Numbered from the stretch's first letter, positions 43,707 through 52,643 are shown. The stretch is 64,000 nt of DNA from Comamonadaceae bacterium ALPHA2B (GCA_005503065.1 SCOE01000010.1:104301-168300); one strand, 5' to 3'. Notes: a model not told the origin generated them from the sequence alone. Numbers and translations are program-made.

Positions 43707-44432
43707 ATGCCGCGCATCCATTGCCCCGACGCCTTGAGCCCCGGCCAGTCTCTGGCCCTGCCGGCCGGTGCCGCCCGCCATGTGCAGGTGCTGCGTCTGC
43801 AACCCGGCGACGCCTTGACGCTCTTCGACGGCCGCGGCGGCGAGTACGCCGCGACGGTGGAGCGCATGGGCCGCAGCGACGTGCTGGTGCAGGTCAGCGC
43901 CCACGACCCGGTGGAGCGCGAGGCGCCGAAGGCCGTGCACCTCGCGGTCGGCATGCCGGCCAACGAACGCATGGACTGGCTGGTCGAGAAGGCCGCCGAG
44001 CTGGGCGTGGCCAGCATCCAGCCCCTGGTGACGGCCCATGGCGTGCTGCGCCTGGCCGGCGAGCGGGCCGAGAAGAAACGTGCCCACTGGCAGGCGGTGG
44101 CCATCGCCGCCTGCGAACAGTGCGGCCGCAACCGCGTGCCGCCGGTGCATGCGCCCCTGGGGTTCGACGCGTGGATGGCCGCGCTGCCGGACGCGGACGG
44201 CGCACGCCTGCTGCTGGCCTTTGCGCCGGATGCCAGGCCGCTGCCCGACAGCGCGGCCGTGGGCGCCGCCGACATCACCGTGCTGAGCGGCCCCGAAGGC
44301 GGGCTCAACGCCCAAGAAGAGGCGGCCGCACGCGCGCGCGGCTTTCAGGCCGTGACGCTGGGGCCCCGCGTCCTGCGTGCCGAGACGGCTGCCCTCGCGG
44401 CGCTCGTGGGGCTGCTGGCGCTGCCCGCCTGA
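43707..44432 (+). CDS. rsmE: 16S rRNA m3U1498 methyltransferase
   Basis: A 241-residue SPOUT methyltransferase that methylates U1498 of 16S rRNA. An N-terminal PUA-like domain (RHVQVLRLQPGDALTLFDGRGGEY) precedes the knotted SAM domain with MDWLVEKAAELGV, EQCGRNRVP, LSGPEGGLNAQEE and the late LGPRVLRAETAALAAL. All family blocks are present. Its last 88 bases overlap the 3' end of the convergent LysR gene. No Shine-Dalgarno sequence is evident because the upstream gap is a repeat. Confidence 0.95.
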   Translation: MPRIHCPDALSPGQSLALPAGAARHVQVLRLQPGDALTLFDGRGGEYAATVERMGRSDVLVQVSAHDPVEREAPKAVHLAVGMPANERMDWLVEKAAELGVASIQPLVTAHGVLRLAGERAEKKRAHWQAVAIAACEQCGRNRVPPVHAPLGFDAWMAALPDADGARLLLAFAPDARPLPDSAAVGAADITVLSGPEGGLNAQEEAAARARGFQAVTLGPRVLRAETAALAALVGLLALPA

Positions 44433-45322
44433 TCGGCCGCGGCCGACGCCGCCAGCCAAGCCGCAAAAGCCTCCACCAGCGCATCGCCGACCTTGTGGGG
44501 CGCCACGAACACGCTGTAGCCGCGGGCACTGCGGCCTTCGCGGGGGTGCGCCTGCACCAGCTCGCCGGCGCGCAGCTCGCGCTCGATGCAGTAGCGCGGC
44601 ACCAGCCCCACACCCAGATCCGCACGCACCGCCTCGACCAGCATCGAGAACAGGTCGAAGCGGTGCCCGCTCGCGGCGTGCATCGGCCGGCGCGCGATGC
44701 CTGCCCCGTCGAACCAGGCCTCCCAGGCACCCAGCCGGGAGCTCAATTGCAGCAGCGGCACGTCGCGGAAGTCGCCGCGCGCCACCGCGCGCTGCCAGCG
44801 CGAGCCCGGCGCGCTCACCACCACGCAGGTCTCGGGCGTCAGCGGCCGCGCCTGCGCACCCGCCCACGCTGCGTCGTCGTACTGCACCGCCACGTCGAAG
44901 GCCGGCTCCTCCATGTAGATCTGGGTCGGGAAGACCTGCAGGTGCAAGCTGCAGGCGGGCTGCAGCGCGGCGAAGGCCGGCAGGCGGGGCACCAGCCAGC
45001 GCTCGGCGAACACCGGCACCGCACCCACCAGCAGGCGCGTGCCGTCGGGACGCTGCGCCATCGCCTCCAGCGTGTGGTTTTCCAGGCGCAGCAGGTCGCC
45101 CGCGATCTGCGCGTGGTAGCGGCGGCCCGCCTCGGTGAGCGCCGAGCCGCGTGCCGTGCGCTGCACCAGCCGCACGCCGAGCTGCGCCTCGAGCTGGCGC
45201 AGCTGCTGGCTCACGGCGCTGTGCGTGAGGCACAGCTCCTCGGCCGCCTTGCCCACGCCGTGGTGGCGGGCCACGGCATCGAGCACAAGCAGGGCGCGGG
45301 TGGTGGGGATGTGGCGGCGCAT
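44345..45322 (-). CDS. LysR family transcriptional regulator
   Basis: A 325-residue regulator. The N-terminal winged helix reads ALLVLDAVARHHGVGKAAEELCLTHSAVSQQLRQLE, followed by the substrate-binding domain (YMEEPAFDVAVQYDD, then VGLVPRYCIERELRAGELV). This subtype resembles GcvA-like regulators. The last ~29 residues are Ala/Ser-rich and read antisense to rsmE, suggesting the frame has run past the ancestral stop. The start at 45322 (MRRHIP) is the normal LysR start. It is divergent from the M20 peptidase gene (127 bp gap), its likely target. Confidence 0.92.
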   Translation of the reverse strand: MRRHIPTTRALLVLDAVARHHGVGKAAEELCLTHSAVSQQLRQLEAQLGVRLVQRTARGSALTEAGRRYHAQIAGDLLRLENHTLEAMAQRPDGTRLLVGAVPVFAERWLVPRLPAFAALQPACSLHLQVFPTQIYMEEPAFDVAVQYDDAAWAGAQARPLTPETCVVVSAPGSRWQRAVARGDFRDVPLLQLSSRLGAWEAWFDGAGIARRPMHAASGHRFDLFSMLVEAVRADLGVGLVPRYCIERELRAGELVQAHPREGRSARGYSVFVAPHKVGDALVEAFAAWLAASAAADQAGSASSPTSAARAAVSARRTRGPSVTA

Positions 45323-45449
45323 GTAAGAAAAACTGACGGCGCCGAAGATTAAAGCAGAGCATGCCGGCGCGGGCGGTCCAACAATGTGCGGCTGGCCCGT
45401 GCCAGCACGGTCGCCTGCACCGACAACCCTTTTCATCGCCGAGCCCGAC

Positions 45450-46811
45450 ATGCCCCAGTTGCCGCGTCCCCTCGTCTCCACTTTGGCCCTGGCGGTCGCC
45501 GTTCTTGCTGCCGGTGCCGTCCAGGCCCAGACCTTCAGCGCCGTCGCACCCACACCCGCGCAGGTGCGCCCGGCCGTGGACCAGGCCTACACGCAGCTGC
45601 TGTCGGCACCGCAAGTGCAGGCGCTGCTCGAGGCGGTGAAGGCCGACCACGAGCGCTCGGTCGAGGACCTCAGGATGCTCACCGAGATCGAGGCGCCCCC
45701 CTTCAAGGAGCAGAAACGCGCCGAGGCCTTTCTCGCCCGCATGAAGGCGCTGGGCCTGGCCGACGCGAGGATCGACGCCGAGGGCAACGTGGTCGGCCTG
45801 CGCAAGGGCACCGGCCACGGTCCGAAGCTGCTGATCTCGGCCCACCTGGACACGGTGTTCCCGGCCGGCACCGACGTGAAGGTGAAGGACCTGGGCAATG
45901 GCAGGCTCGCCGCGCCCGGCATCTCCGACGACACGCGCGGCCTGGCGGTGCTGCTGTCGTGGCTCAAGGTTTTGAACGACCACCACGTGCAGACCGTCGG
46001 CGACCTGCTCTTCGTCGGCAACGTGGGCGAAGAGGAACTGGGCAACCTGCGCGGCATGAAGCGCATCTTTGCCGACCACCTCGACATCGACGGCATGGTG
46101 GGCCTGGAACCCGCGCCCGACGGCAGCGTGCTCATCCTCGGCACCGGCAGCCACCGCTACGAAGTGACCTTCGAGGGGCCGGGCGGCCACAGCTACGGCG
46201 CCTTCGGCCAGGTGCCCAGCGCGATCCACGGCATGGGCCGCGCGATCGCCAAGATCGCCGACGTGAAGACGCCGAGCTTCCCCAAGACCACCTTCACCGT
46301 CGGCACCGTGAGCGGCGGCACCTCGGTCAACACCATCGCGCCGGAGGCGAAGATGGCGGTGGACATCCGCTCCGACCAGATGGAGCCGCTGCTGGAAACC
46401 GAGAAGAAGATCCTCGCCGCCATCGACGACGCGGTGGTGGAGGAAAACAAGCGATGGAACGTGAGCACGCTGAGCGTGAGCACCAGGCTGATCGGCGACC
46501 GCCCGGGCGGCAGGACGCCGCCGGATTCGGTGATCGTCGAGGCAGCCACGCGCGCGAATGCCTCCTTCGGCCACAAGACCCTGCTGTCGGGCGCCAGCAC
46601 CGACGCCAACGTGCCGATGTCGCTCGGCATCCCGGCCATCATCATCGGCGGCGGCGGCAAGACCGGCGGGTTCCACGCGATGAGCGAATGGATCGACCTG
46701 ACCGACGCCTGGAAGGGGGCGCAGAACTCGCTGGTCACCGTGCTGGGCCTGGTGGGCGTGCAGGGCGTGACGCCGCCGCTGCTGGAGAAACGGCCGCCCC
46801 GCGCCAAGTAA
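45450..46811 (+). CDS. Exported M20 family metallopeptidase
   Basis: A 453-residue peptidase with a signal peptide (LALAVAVLAAGAVQAQ, cleavage about residue 27). The two-zinc M20 site is intact: His in SAHLDTVFP, bridging Asp in GISDDTRG, catalytic Glu in GEEELGN, a further ligand in GLEPAPDG and the late His in GFHAMSEW. It should hydrolyse peptides or acylated amino acids in the periplasm. The divergent LysR gene probably regulates it. Specific substrate unknown. Confidence 0.9.
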   Translation: MPQLPRPLVSTLALAVAVLAAGAVQAQTFSAVAPTPAQVRPAVDQAYTQLLSAPQVQALLEAVKADHERSVEDLRMLTEIEAPPFKEQKRAEAFLARMKALGLADARIDAEGNVVGLRKGTGHGPKLLISAHLDTVFPAGTDVKVKDLGNGRLAAPGISDDTRGLAVLLSWLKVLNDHHVQTVGDLLFVGNVGEEELGNLRGMKRIFADHLDIDGMVGLEPAPDGSVLILGTGSHRYEVTFEGPGGHSYGAFGQVPSAIHGMGRAIAKIADVKTPSFPKTTFTVGTVSGGTSVNTIAPEAKMAVDIRSDQMEPLLETEKKILAAIDDAVVEENKRWNVSTLSVSTRLIGDRPGGRTPPDSVIVEAATRANASFGHKTLLSGASTDANVPMSLGIPAIIIGGGGKTGGFHAMSEWIDLTDAWKGAQNSLVTVLGLVGVQGVTPPLLEKRPPRAK

Positions 46812-46907
46812 TCCGCACGACCTCGTCGGACGGCGTGCCGCGCAAGGTTGAGCCGGCCGCGAGGCTGCTCAACAATGGCCGGCTCAGTCACACACAAGGA
46901 AAAGGCC

Positions 46908-47369
46908 ATGGGTCTGCTCGATTCGGTTCTCGGTCAGGTGCTCGGCAGCGCCATCCAACAGCAGCAGCCCCAGGGTGCGCCGGGCGGGCCCGGTGGCCTG
47001 GGCGACTTGGGCAGCCTCGCCGGTGCGTTGGGCGGCCTGCTGGCCGACAACGGCGCCCAGGGCGGCCTCGGCGGCCTGGTGGGCAAGTTCGAACAGGCGG
47101 GCCTGGGCGACGTCATCGGCTCGTGGATCGGCCGCGGCGAGAACGCGCCGATCTCCGGCGGCCAGCTCGGCGACGTGCTCGGCAGCGACGTGGTGTCGGG
47201 CCTGGCACAGAAACTGGGCATGAACGCGCAGACGCTGCTGCCACTCCTCGCGGCGCTGCTGCCCCAGCTGGTCGACCACCTGACGCCGCAGGGCCAGGCG
47301 CCGGCCCAGGGCCTGGGCAACCACGACGACCTGCTCGCCTCGCTGAGCGGACTGCTACAAAAAGGATAG
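46908..47369 (+). CDS. YidB-like DUF937 protein
   Basis: A 153-residue Gly- and Leu-rich protein (LGGLLADNGAQGGLGGLVGK), then GRGENAPISGGQLGDVLG and LLPLLAALLPQLVDHLTPQG. These blocks match the YidB/DUF937 family, of unknown function. AAGGA lies nine bases before the ATG at 46908; an earlier in-frame start adds poorly coding residues. The stop codon TAG is the TAG of the family I repeat core (GATAGCTGC), so the repeat has set the end of the protein. Confidence 0.85.
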   Translation: MGLLDSVLGQVLGSAIQQQQPQGAPGGPGGLGDLGSLAGALGGLLADNGAQGGLGGLVGKFEQAGLGDVIGSWIGRGENAPISGGQLGDVLGSDVVSGLAQKLGMNAQTLLPLLAALLPQLVDHLTPQGQAPAQGLGNHDDLLASLSGLLQKG

Positions 47370-47415
47370 CTGCAGGCGCCCGGCTGACGGGCGCTGCAGG
47401 CCGATTCCATATCGG
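47357..47415 (+). repeat. Intergenic repeat family I, copy 8
   Basis: AAAAAGGATAGCTGC, then GGCGCCCGGCTGACGGGCGC and GCAGGCCGATTCC. It overlaps the last codons and stop of the DUF937 gene. The rest of the gap to 47588 (about 170 bp) holds nothing I can identify. Confidence 0.8.
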
Positions 47416-47588
47416 TTCGGCGGTGGCCTTCGCCCCGGCGCGGGGCGCAGCCGGTGCCGTCTGGGCGCACGGCTTCGCCGGCGTGTGGCTGGCGACCAGA
47501 GTGGCGGGCGACTACAGCGCCAGGGCACGCTGTGCCGCTTTGCCGCGGCCAAACTGGTGGCCCTGATCGGCGCGGCGAAGCGGGCGCG

Positions 47589-49085
47589 TCAGGCGGCCTC
47601 GGCGGCGGCCGTGGCGGGCAGCGCGGCGATCACCTCCGCCACCGCGGCGGTGAGCTTCTTGGCGTAGGGCACGTGCAGGAACTCGTTGGGCCCATGCGCG
47701 TTGCTCTTGGGGCCGAGCACGCCGCAGACCATCATCTGCGCCTTGGGGAAGCCTTCGCTGAGCATGTTCATGAGCGGGATCGTGCCGCCCTGGCCGATGT
47801 ACCCGCAGGGGGCGCCGAAGTGCGCCTGGCTGGCGGCGTTCAACGCACGCTCGAACCACGGCACCATCGTCGGCGCATTCCACCCGGTGGCGCCGCCGCT
47901 GCCGTCGAAGGTGACCTTGGCCTGGTAGGGCGCGTTGTCCTCCAGCAGGGTCTTGAGTTCGGCCATGACCATCGCCGCATCCACCAGCGGCGGCAGGCGC
48001 AGCGAGAGCTTGAAGGCGGTGTACGGGCGCAGCACGTTGCCCGCGTCCTTGAGGGCCGGGAAGCCCTCGGCGCCCGTCACGCTCAGGGTGGGCTTCCAGG
48101 TGCGATTGATCAGTGCCTCCACCGGGTCGGTGGTGGTGGGCAGCGCGAAGGCGGTGGAGCCGCCGCAGTCCCAGTGCGCCCAAGGGAAGCGCTTGTAGAC
48201 CTCGTCGCCCAGGATGGCGGCCGTGGCCTGCGCCTGCGCCAGCCGGTCGGGCGGCACCTCGCAGTGGAAGCTGGCGGGCAGCAGGCGGCCGGTCTGGCTG
48301 TCCTCGAGCCGGTCGAGCACCTGCCGCATGATGCGGAAGCTCGAGGGCACCAGGCCCGAGGCGTCGCCCGAATGCACGCCCTCGGTGAGGATCTCGACCT
48401 TCAGCGTGCCGCCGGCCAGGCCGCGCAGCGAGGTGGTGAGCCACAGCTGGTCGTAGTTGCCGGCGCCGGAGTCCAGGCAGATCACGAGCGCCACGTTGCC
48501 CAGCCGCGTGCGCAGCGCATCGACGTAGGGCAGCAGGTCGTAGGAGCCGGATTCCTCGCACGTCTCGATCAGGCCCACGATGCGCGGGTGCGCCGCCCCC
48601 TGCGCCTTGAGCGCCTGCACGGCCGCGATGCTGGCGTAGACCGCATAGCCATCGTCGGCACCGCCGCGGCCGTAGAGCAGGCCGTTTTCGTACTTGGGCG
48701 TCCAGGGGCCCAGGTCGTTGCGCCAGCCGGTGAACTCGGGCTGCTTGTCGAGGTGGCCGTACATGAGCACCGTGTCGGTCATCGACGTGCCCGTGGCCGG
48801 CACCTCGAAGTAGAGCACCGGCGTGCGGCCTTCGAGGCGCACGATCTCCAGCGTCAGGCCTTCGACCTTCTGGGCCTCGACCCACTGCGCGGCGTTGCGC
48901 AGCACCGTCTCCAGGTAGCCATGCTCGGCCCACTCCTTGTCGAAGCCGGGCGACTTGGCCGGGATGGCGATGTAGTCGGTGAGCTGGCGCACGATGTCGC
49001 CGTCCCACTTCGAGGAGACATCGGCCAGGGCGCGGTCCGCATCGAGCAGGCCGGCCGGGATTTCGCGGTGCAGGGGGGCGTTCAT
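47589..49085 (-). CDS. M20 family dipeptidase
   Basis: A 498-residue cytoplasmic M20 peptidase of the carnosinase/CNDP-like type. Metal and catalytic motifs: LMYGHLDKQPE, RGGADDGYAVY, ETCEESGSYDL, CLDSGAGNYDQ and the late His in KSNAHGPNEFLH. It probably cleaves dipeptides. The start at 49085 (MNAPLHRE) lies just before the fold-back repeat that separates it from the divergent DUF72 gene. It is unrelated at close range to the exported M20 peptidase at 45450-46811. Confidence 0.92.
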   Translation of the reverse strand: MNAPLHREIPAGLLDADRALADVSSKWDGDIVRQLTDYIAIPAKSPGFDKEWAEHGYLETVLRNAAQWVEAQKVEGLTLEIVRLEGRTPVLYFEVPATGTSMTDTVLMYGHLDKQPEFTGWRNDLGPWTPKYENGLLYGRGGADDGYAVYASIAAVQALKAQGAAHPRIVGLIETCEESGSYDLLPYVDALRTRLGNVALVICLDSGAGNYDQLWLTTSLRGLAGGTLKVEILTEGVHSGDASGLVPSSFRIMRQVLDRLEDSQTGRLLPASFHCEVPPDRLAQAQATAAILGDEVYKRFPWAHWDCGGSTAFALPTTTDPVEALINRTWKPTLSVTGAEGFPALKDAGNVLRPYTAFKLSLRLPPLVDAAMVMAELKTLLEDNAPYQAKVTFDGSGGATGWNAPTMVPWFERALNAASQAHFGAPCGYIGQGGTIPLMNMLSEGFPKAQMMVCGVLGPKSNAHGPNEFLHVPYAKKLTAAVAEVIAALPATAAAEAA

Positions 49086-49148
49086 CGGGGGCAATCTCCA
49101 CGGGGCAAAAGGCGATTCTGCGCCGGTTGGAATGGCCTTGAAAGCGGG

Positions 49149-49260
49149 CAGCCGAACGCTGGGAACGCCAAGGTCACGCAGAGGGCGCAGAAGCGAATAC
49201 AAAAATTTCGGCTGTCTTCTTCTGCGACTTCTGCGTAACCTTTGCGGCCTCTGCGTTCGG
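49149..49260. repeat. Large imperfect inverted (fold-back) repeat, copy 2
   Basis: The left arm starts CAGCCGAACGCTGGGAACGC and contains ACGCAGAGGGCGCAGAAG; the right arm ends CGGCCTCTGCGTTCGG; the centre is AAAAATTTCGG. It is clearly the same element as 17411-17522 but its arms have diverged from each other more. It fills the divergent gap between the dipeptidase and DUF72 genes. Confidence 0.8.
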
Positions 49261-49272
49261 GAGTCCGATTTC

Positions 49273-50061
49273 ATGACAGCAAAGGCCCGCAAGGCGTCAT
49301 CCCACCCCCCGCGCGTCGGCATCGGCGGATGGACCTACGAGCCGTGGCGCGACAACTTCTATCCGAAGGGGCTCGCGCAGACCAAGGAGCTGCAATACGC
49401 CAGCCGCCACCTCACGGCGATCGAGGTGAACGGCACCTACTACAGCACCTTCAAGCCGCCGACCTTTCGCAAGTGGGCCGACGAGACGCCCGATGGCTTC
49501 GTGTTCTCGCTCAAGGCGAACCGCTTCGCCACCAACCGCAAGCTGCTGGGTACGGCGAAGGAGTCGATCGCGCGCTTCGTCGACAGCGGCATCGCCGAAC
49601 TGGGCGACAAGCTCGGGCCGATCGTCTGGCAGTTCATGCCGACCAAGGCCTTCGAGCCGGAGGACTTCGAGGCTTTCCTCGCGCTGCTGCCGAAGAAGGA
49701 GGGCAGCCGCGTGCTCCAGCACGTGATGGACGTGCGGCACCCGAGCTTCCTGCTGGAGGAGTACCGCGCGCTGGCGGCGCAGTACGGCGTGTCGACGGTG
49801 TTCACCGACGCCGACAAGTTCCCGTCCTTCGAGGAGCCCGAAGGCCCGGTGGCCTATGCGCGGCTGATGATGGCCGACGCCAAGCTCGCGGCCGGCTACG
49901 CGCCCAAGGCGCTCGACGCGTGGGCCGCGCGCGCGCAGGGCTGGGCGGCGCAACGGCCGACCTACGTGTTCTTCATCAACGGTGCGAAGGAAAAGGCGCC
50001 GGCTGCGGCCGGCGCCTTGCTCAAGCGGCTGGGCTGGGAGCCCGCCAAGGAGCCGCAGTAA
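49273..50061 (+). CDS. DUF72 family protein
   Basis: A 262-residue TIM-barrel-like protein of the DUF72/YecE family. Blocks include GIGGWTYEPWRDNFYP, EVNGTYYSTFKPPTFRKW, FSLKANRFATN, the metal-site-like DVRHPSF and YVFFINGAKEKAP. The function is unestablished; a nuclease or metal-dependent enzyme has been suggested for the fold. The start at 49273 follows the fold-back repeat directly, so its promoter must lie in or beyond the repeat. Confidence 0.88.
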   Translation: MTAKARKASSHPPRVGIGGWTYEPWRDNFYPKGLAQTKELQYASRHLTAIEVNGTYYSTFKPPTFRKWADETPDGFVFSLKANRFATNRKLLGTAKESIARFVDSGIAELGDKLGPIVWQFMPTKAFEPEDFEAFLALLPKKEGSRVLQHVMDVRHPSFLLEEYRALAAQYGVSTVFTDADKFPSFEEPEGPVAYARLMMADAKLAAGYAPKALDAWAARAQGWAAQRPTYVFFINGAKEKAPAAAGALLKRLGWEPAKEPQ

Positions 50062-50070
50062 GGCTGCGAA

Positions 50071-50613
50071 TCAGGCGGCAGCCTGAAGCGGCGCGGGCTT
50101 GCTGTCGTTGCTGGCGCTGCTGCCGCCGGTGCCGACGCTGATCTCGCCCGAGAGCTGGCCGCCTTCCTCGATCACGATCTTGCCGTAGCGGATCTTGCCG
50201 GTGACCTTGCCGGTGGCGTGGATCACGAGCTTCTCGCGCGCGGTGAGGTCGCCGTCGAAGACGCCGCGGATCTCGGCGATGTCGATGGCCACCGACCCCT
50301 TGAAGGAGCCCTGCTCGGCGATCTGGATCACGCGCGAATCCATCGTCGCTTCGACGATGCCTTCGACCACGAGCGTGTCGCAGTCGGTGATCTCGACGCC
50401 CTTGAGCTTGATGTTGGGGCCGACGGTGAGCTTGCTGCCGCCTTCCTTGGCGGGCGCCGCAGCGGCGCTGGCAGCCGCATTGGTGGTGAGGGACGAGGGA
50501 TTCACAGGCGAGCCCGACAGGTTGGTGCCGCCGCCGACGAGCGGTGCGGGGCGGGAGGTCAGGCTGTCGGTGTCGCGGTCACGCTTGCCGAAAAAGGGGG
50601 ATTGCGATGCCAA
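50071..50613 (-). CDS. Bactofilin family cytoskeletal protein
   Basis: A 180-residue bactofilin: a disordered N-terminus, then a right-handed beta-helix core (LTVGPNIKLKGVEITDCDTLVVEG, repeated G-x-[VIL] turns to ISVGTG) and a short tail. Bactofilins polymerise into filaments that position cell-wall enzymes. I choose TTG at 50613 as start because AGGAG sits six bases before it and the peptide begins ASQSPFFGKR; an upstream ATG at 50652 would add thirteen residues and lacks a ribosome site. No LytM peptidase gene is adjacent. Confidence 0.87.
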   Translation of the reverse strand: MASQSPFFGKRDRDTDSLTSRPAPLVGGGTNLSGSPVNPSSLTTNAAASAAAAPAKEGGSKLTVGPNIKLKGVEITDCDTLVVEGIVEATMDSRVIQIAEQGSFKGSVAIDIAEIRGVFDGDLTAREKLVIHATGKVTGKIRYGKIVIEEGGQLSGEISVGTGGSSASNDSKPAPLQAAA

Positions 50614-50763
50614 TGGGTGCTCCTCGGGAAAACGGCCATCGTAGGGGAGCACTCACGCTCGTTTCGCACTTCATTGGGAAAGATCGGTAACCAAATCCAA
50701 GTGGTCGCGGCGCACGTGTACTTTTGCCTGCGTGGCAATCCGCGGACGAACGGCGAAGGCCGA

Positions 50764-51345
50764 TCAGCGCCATGCGGCGCGGCCCTGCGTGAGGTCGTCG
50801 ATGCGCCTCATCAGCGGCGCAGCCCCGGCCTCGGCGATGTCGAAGCACAGCTCGACGAGCGTGCCGTGCGACACCTCGCCCAGGACGGCCTGCGCCGCAG
50901 CGAGCTCGCGCCGCACTGCGCCTTCGAAGGCATAGGGCACGGCGCAGCACAGCGGGCGCAGGCGCTGCAAGGGCACGACCTGCGCCTGCTGGAGGGCCTG
51001 GGCCACGCTGTCGGTGTAGGCCCGCACCAAGCCGCCCGCGCCGAGCTTGACGCCGCCGAAGTAACGCACGACCGTGGCCAGCACGCCCTCGAGGTCACGG
51101 TGGCGCAGCACCTCCAGCATCGGCCGGCCCGCGGTGCCGCTGGGCTCGCCATCGTCCACCGCGGCCGACTGGCCGCCCGCCATCAGCGCCCAGCACACGT
51201 GCGCGGCGCCCGGGTGCGCGGCCCGCAGCGCGGCGACGATGGCCTGGGCGGCGGGGCGATCGGGCACGGGCTGCACGCAGGCGATGAAGCGGCTCTTGCG
51301 CAGCAGCAGTTCGGCGGTCGCCGGCGCGGCGAGGGTGTGGGGCAT
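50764..51345 (-). CDS. YigZ/IMPACT family protein
   Basis: A 193-residue protein of the UPF0029/IMPACT family. The N-terminal domain has KSRFIACVQPV, DDGEPSGTAGRPML and VVRYFGGVKLGAGGLVRAY, the family signature; a small C-terminal ferredoxin-like domain follows. The eukaryotic relative IMPACT modulates translation control, but the bacterial role is unknown. The start at 51345 (MPHTLA) is preferred. It is divergent from the ion channel gene (80 bp). Confidence 0.92.
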   Translation of the reverse strand: MPHTLAAPATAELLLRKSRFIACVQPVPDRPAAQAIVAALRAAHPGAAHVCWALMAGGQSAAVDDGEPSGTAGRPMLEVLRHRDLEGVLATVVRYFGGVKLGAGGLVRAYTDSVAQALQQAQVVPLQRLRPLCCAVPYAFEGAVRRELAAAQAVLGEVSHGTLVELCFDIAEAGAAPLMRRIDDLTQGRAAWR

Positions 51346-51425
51346 GGACAGGCAGGCAGGCCGCGCGACGCGGAACAATGGCGTCGCCGCACCCGGTGTC
51401 GGGGCTTGCGGCCAGAAAGGTTCCG

Positions 51426-52412
51426 ATGATGCCGCAGCCGCACGACTTGCTTCCCGCGCACGAGCGCCCCACCGACCACCCGGTCCATGCCGACGACATT
51501 CCCGGCATGTTCGACGATCGCGCCGCCGACGAGCGCTTCGGCAAGCCCGCGGGCGGCTGGCGGCGGCGGCTGTTCACGGTGATCTTCGAGTCGGAGACGC
51601 GGGCCGGCCGGGCCTTCGACCTGGTGCTGATCGCGGTGATCCTGGCCAGCGTGTCCGTGGTGATGCTCGACAGCGTGGCCGCGGCGCGCGAAGCGCATGG
51701 CGTGCTGCTGCACCGCGTCGAATGGGTGTTCACGGCGGCGTTCACGCTGGAGTACCTGGCGCGGCTGGTGTGCGTGCAGAGGCCATGGCGCTATGCGCGC
51801 AGCTTCTACGGTGTGATCGACCTGCTGGCGCTGCTGCCGACCTACCTGGTGGCGCTGGAGCCCTCGCTGGGCGCACTGATCGACGTGCGGGTGCTGCGGC
51901 TGCTGCGCGTGTTCCGCATCTTCAAGCTGTCGCGCTATGCGCACGAGTACCGCGCGCTGGCCATGGCGATGGTGGCGAGCCGGCGCAAGATCACGGTGTT
52001 CCTGGGCTTCGTGATGCTGATCGTGCTGGTGGCCGGCACGCTGATGTACGTGATCGAGGGGCCGGCGCACGGGTTCACCAGCATCCCGATCGCGATGTAC
52101 TGGGCGGTGTCGACGATGACGACGGTGGGCTTCGGCGACATCGTGCCCAAGAGCGACCTGGGGCGGCTGATCGCGTCGGTGATGATGCTCTCGGGCTGGG
52201 GCGTGCTGGCGGTGCCGACGGGCATCGTGACGGCCGAGATGAGCGCGCAGCGGCGGCTGCAGGACCGCACGCTGCGGGTGGCGCGTGTGGTGGCCGAGCA
52301 CACCGTGCCGGAGGCTTCGGCGCCATCCTCGTCGCGCGCGTGCGGCGACTGCGGCAGTGATGGGCATGCGGCGGATGCGCACTACTGCAGGCGGTGTGGG
52401 AACGAGCTCTGA
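51426..52412 (+). CDS. Voltage-gated-type potassium channel with C-terminal zinc ribbon
   Basis: A 328-residue six-helix ion channel. The voltage-sensor-like fourth helix carries regularly spaced arginines (DVRVLRLLRVFRIFKLSRY), and the pore has the K+ filter TTVGFGD. An unusual cytoplasmic tail ends in a zinc-ribbon-like motif (CGDCGSDG, then YCRRCGNEL). The N-terminus before helix 1 is about 60 residues. It should conduct K+ across the inner membrane. AAAGG lies just before the tandem ATG codons at 51426 and 51429. Confidence 0.9.
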   Translation: MMPQPHDLLPAHERPTDHPVHADDIPGMFDDRAADERFGKPAGGWRRRLFTVIFESETRAGRAFDLVLIAVILASVSVVMLDSVAAAREAHGVLLHRVEWVFTAAFTLEYLARLVCVQRPWRYARSFYGVIDLLALLPTYLVALEPSLGALIDVRVLRLLRVFRIFKLSRYAHEYRALAMAMVASRRKITVFLGFVMLIVLVAGTLMYVIEGPAHGFTSIPIAMYWAVSTMTTVGFGDIVPKSDLGRLIASVMMLSGWGVLAVPTGIVTAEMSAQRRLQDRTLRVARVVAEHTVPEASAPSSSRACGDCGSDGHAADAHYCRRCGNEL

Positions 52413-52427
52413 GGGTGCTTTTGGTCG

Positions 52428-52495
52428 AAAGTGCAATCGGGCTATAGCGCTTGCCGGGTCTGCGTTGCGGCCGAAATCGTCACGTTCGTTACTTT
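52428..52495. repeat. ~72-bp repeat family II, copy B
   Basis: AAAGTGCAATCGGGC, GCGTTGCGGCCGAAATCGTC and ACGTTCGTTAC parallel copies A and C, with more changes; the terminal dyad is imperfect. Confidence 0.65.
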
Positions 52496-52643
52496 CTTGG
52501 TCTGCTGCCTTCTGAGGCTTTGACTGGAGGCTTGTTCCGTGGTTGCGGTTGATCGGCCCGCACGACGGGCGGGGGCGCTGGCGGCGGCCGCGGGCCTGAT
52601 GCGCTGCGCTGCGCTTTCTTCTTTCCCTCTTAGAGCGCCGCAT

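Noticed and set aside
47416..47588. Possible short genes after the DUF937 gene
   Set aside because: Open frames exist on both strands but are Arg/Ala-rich, overlap one another and lack ribosome sites.
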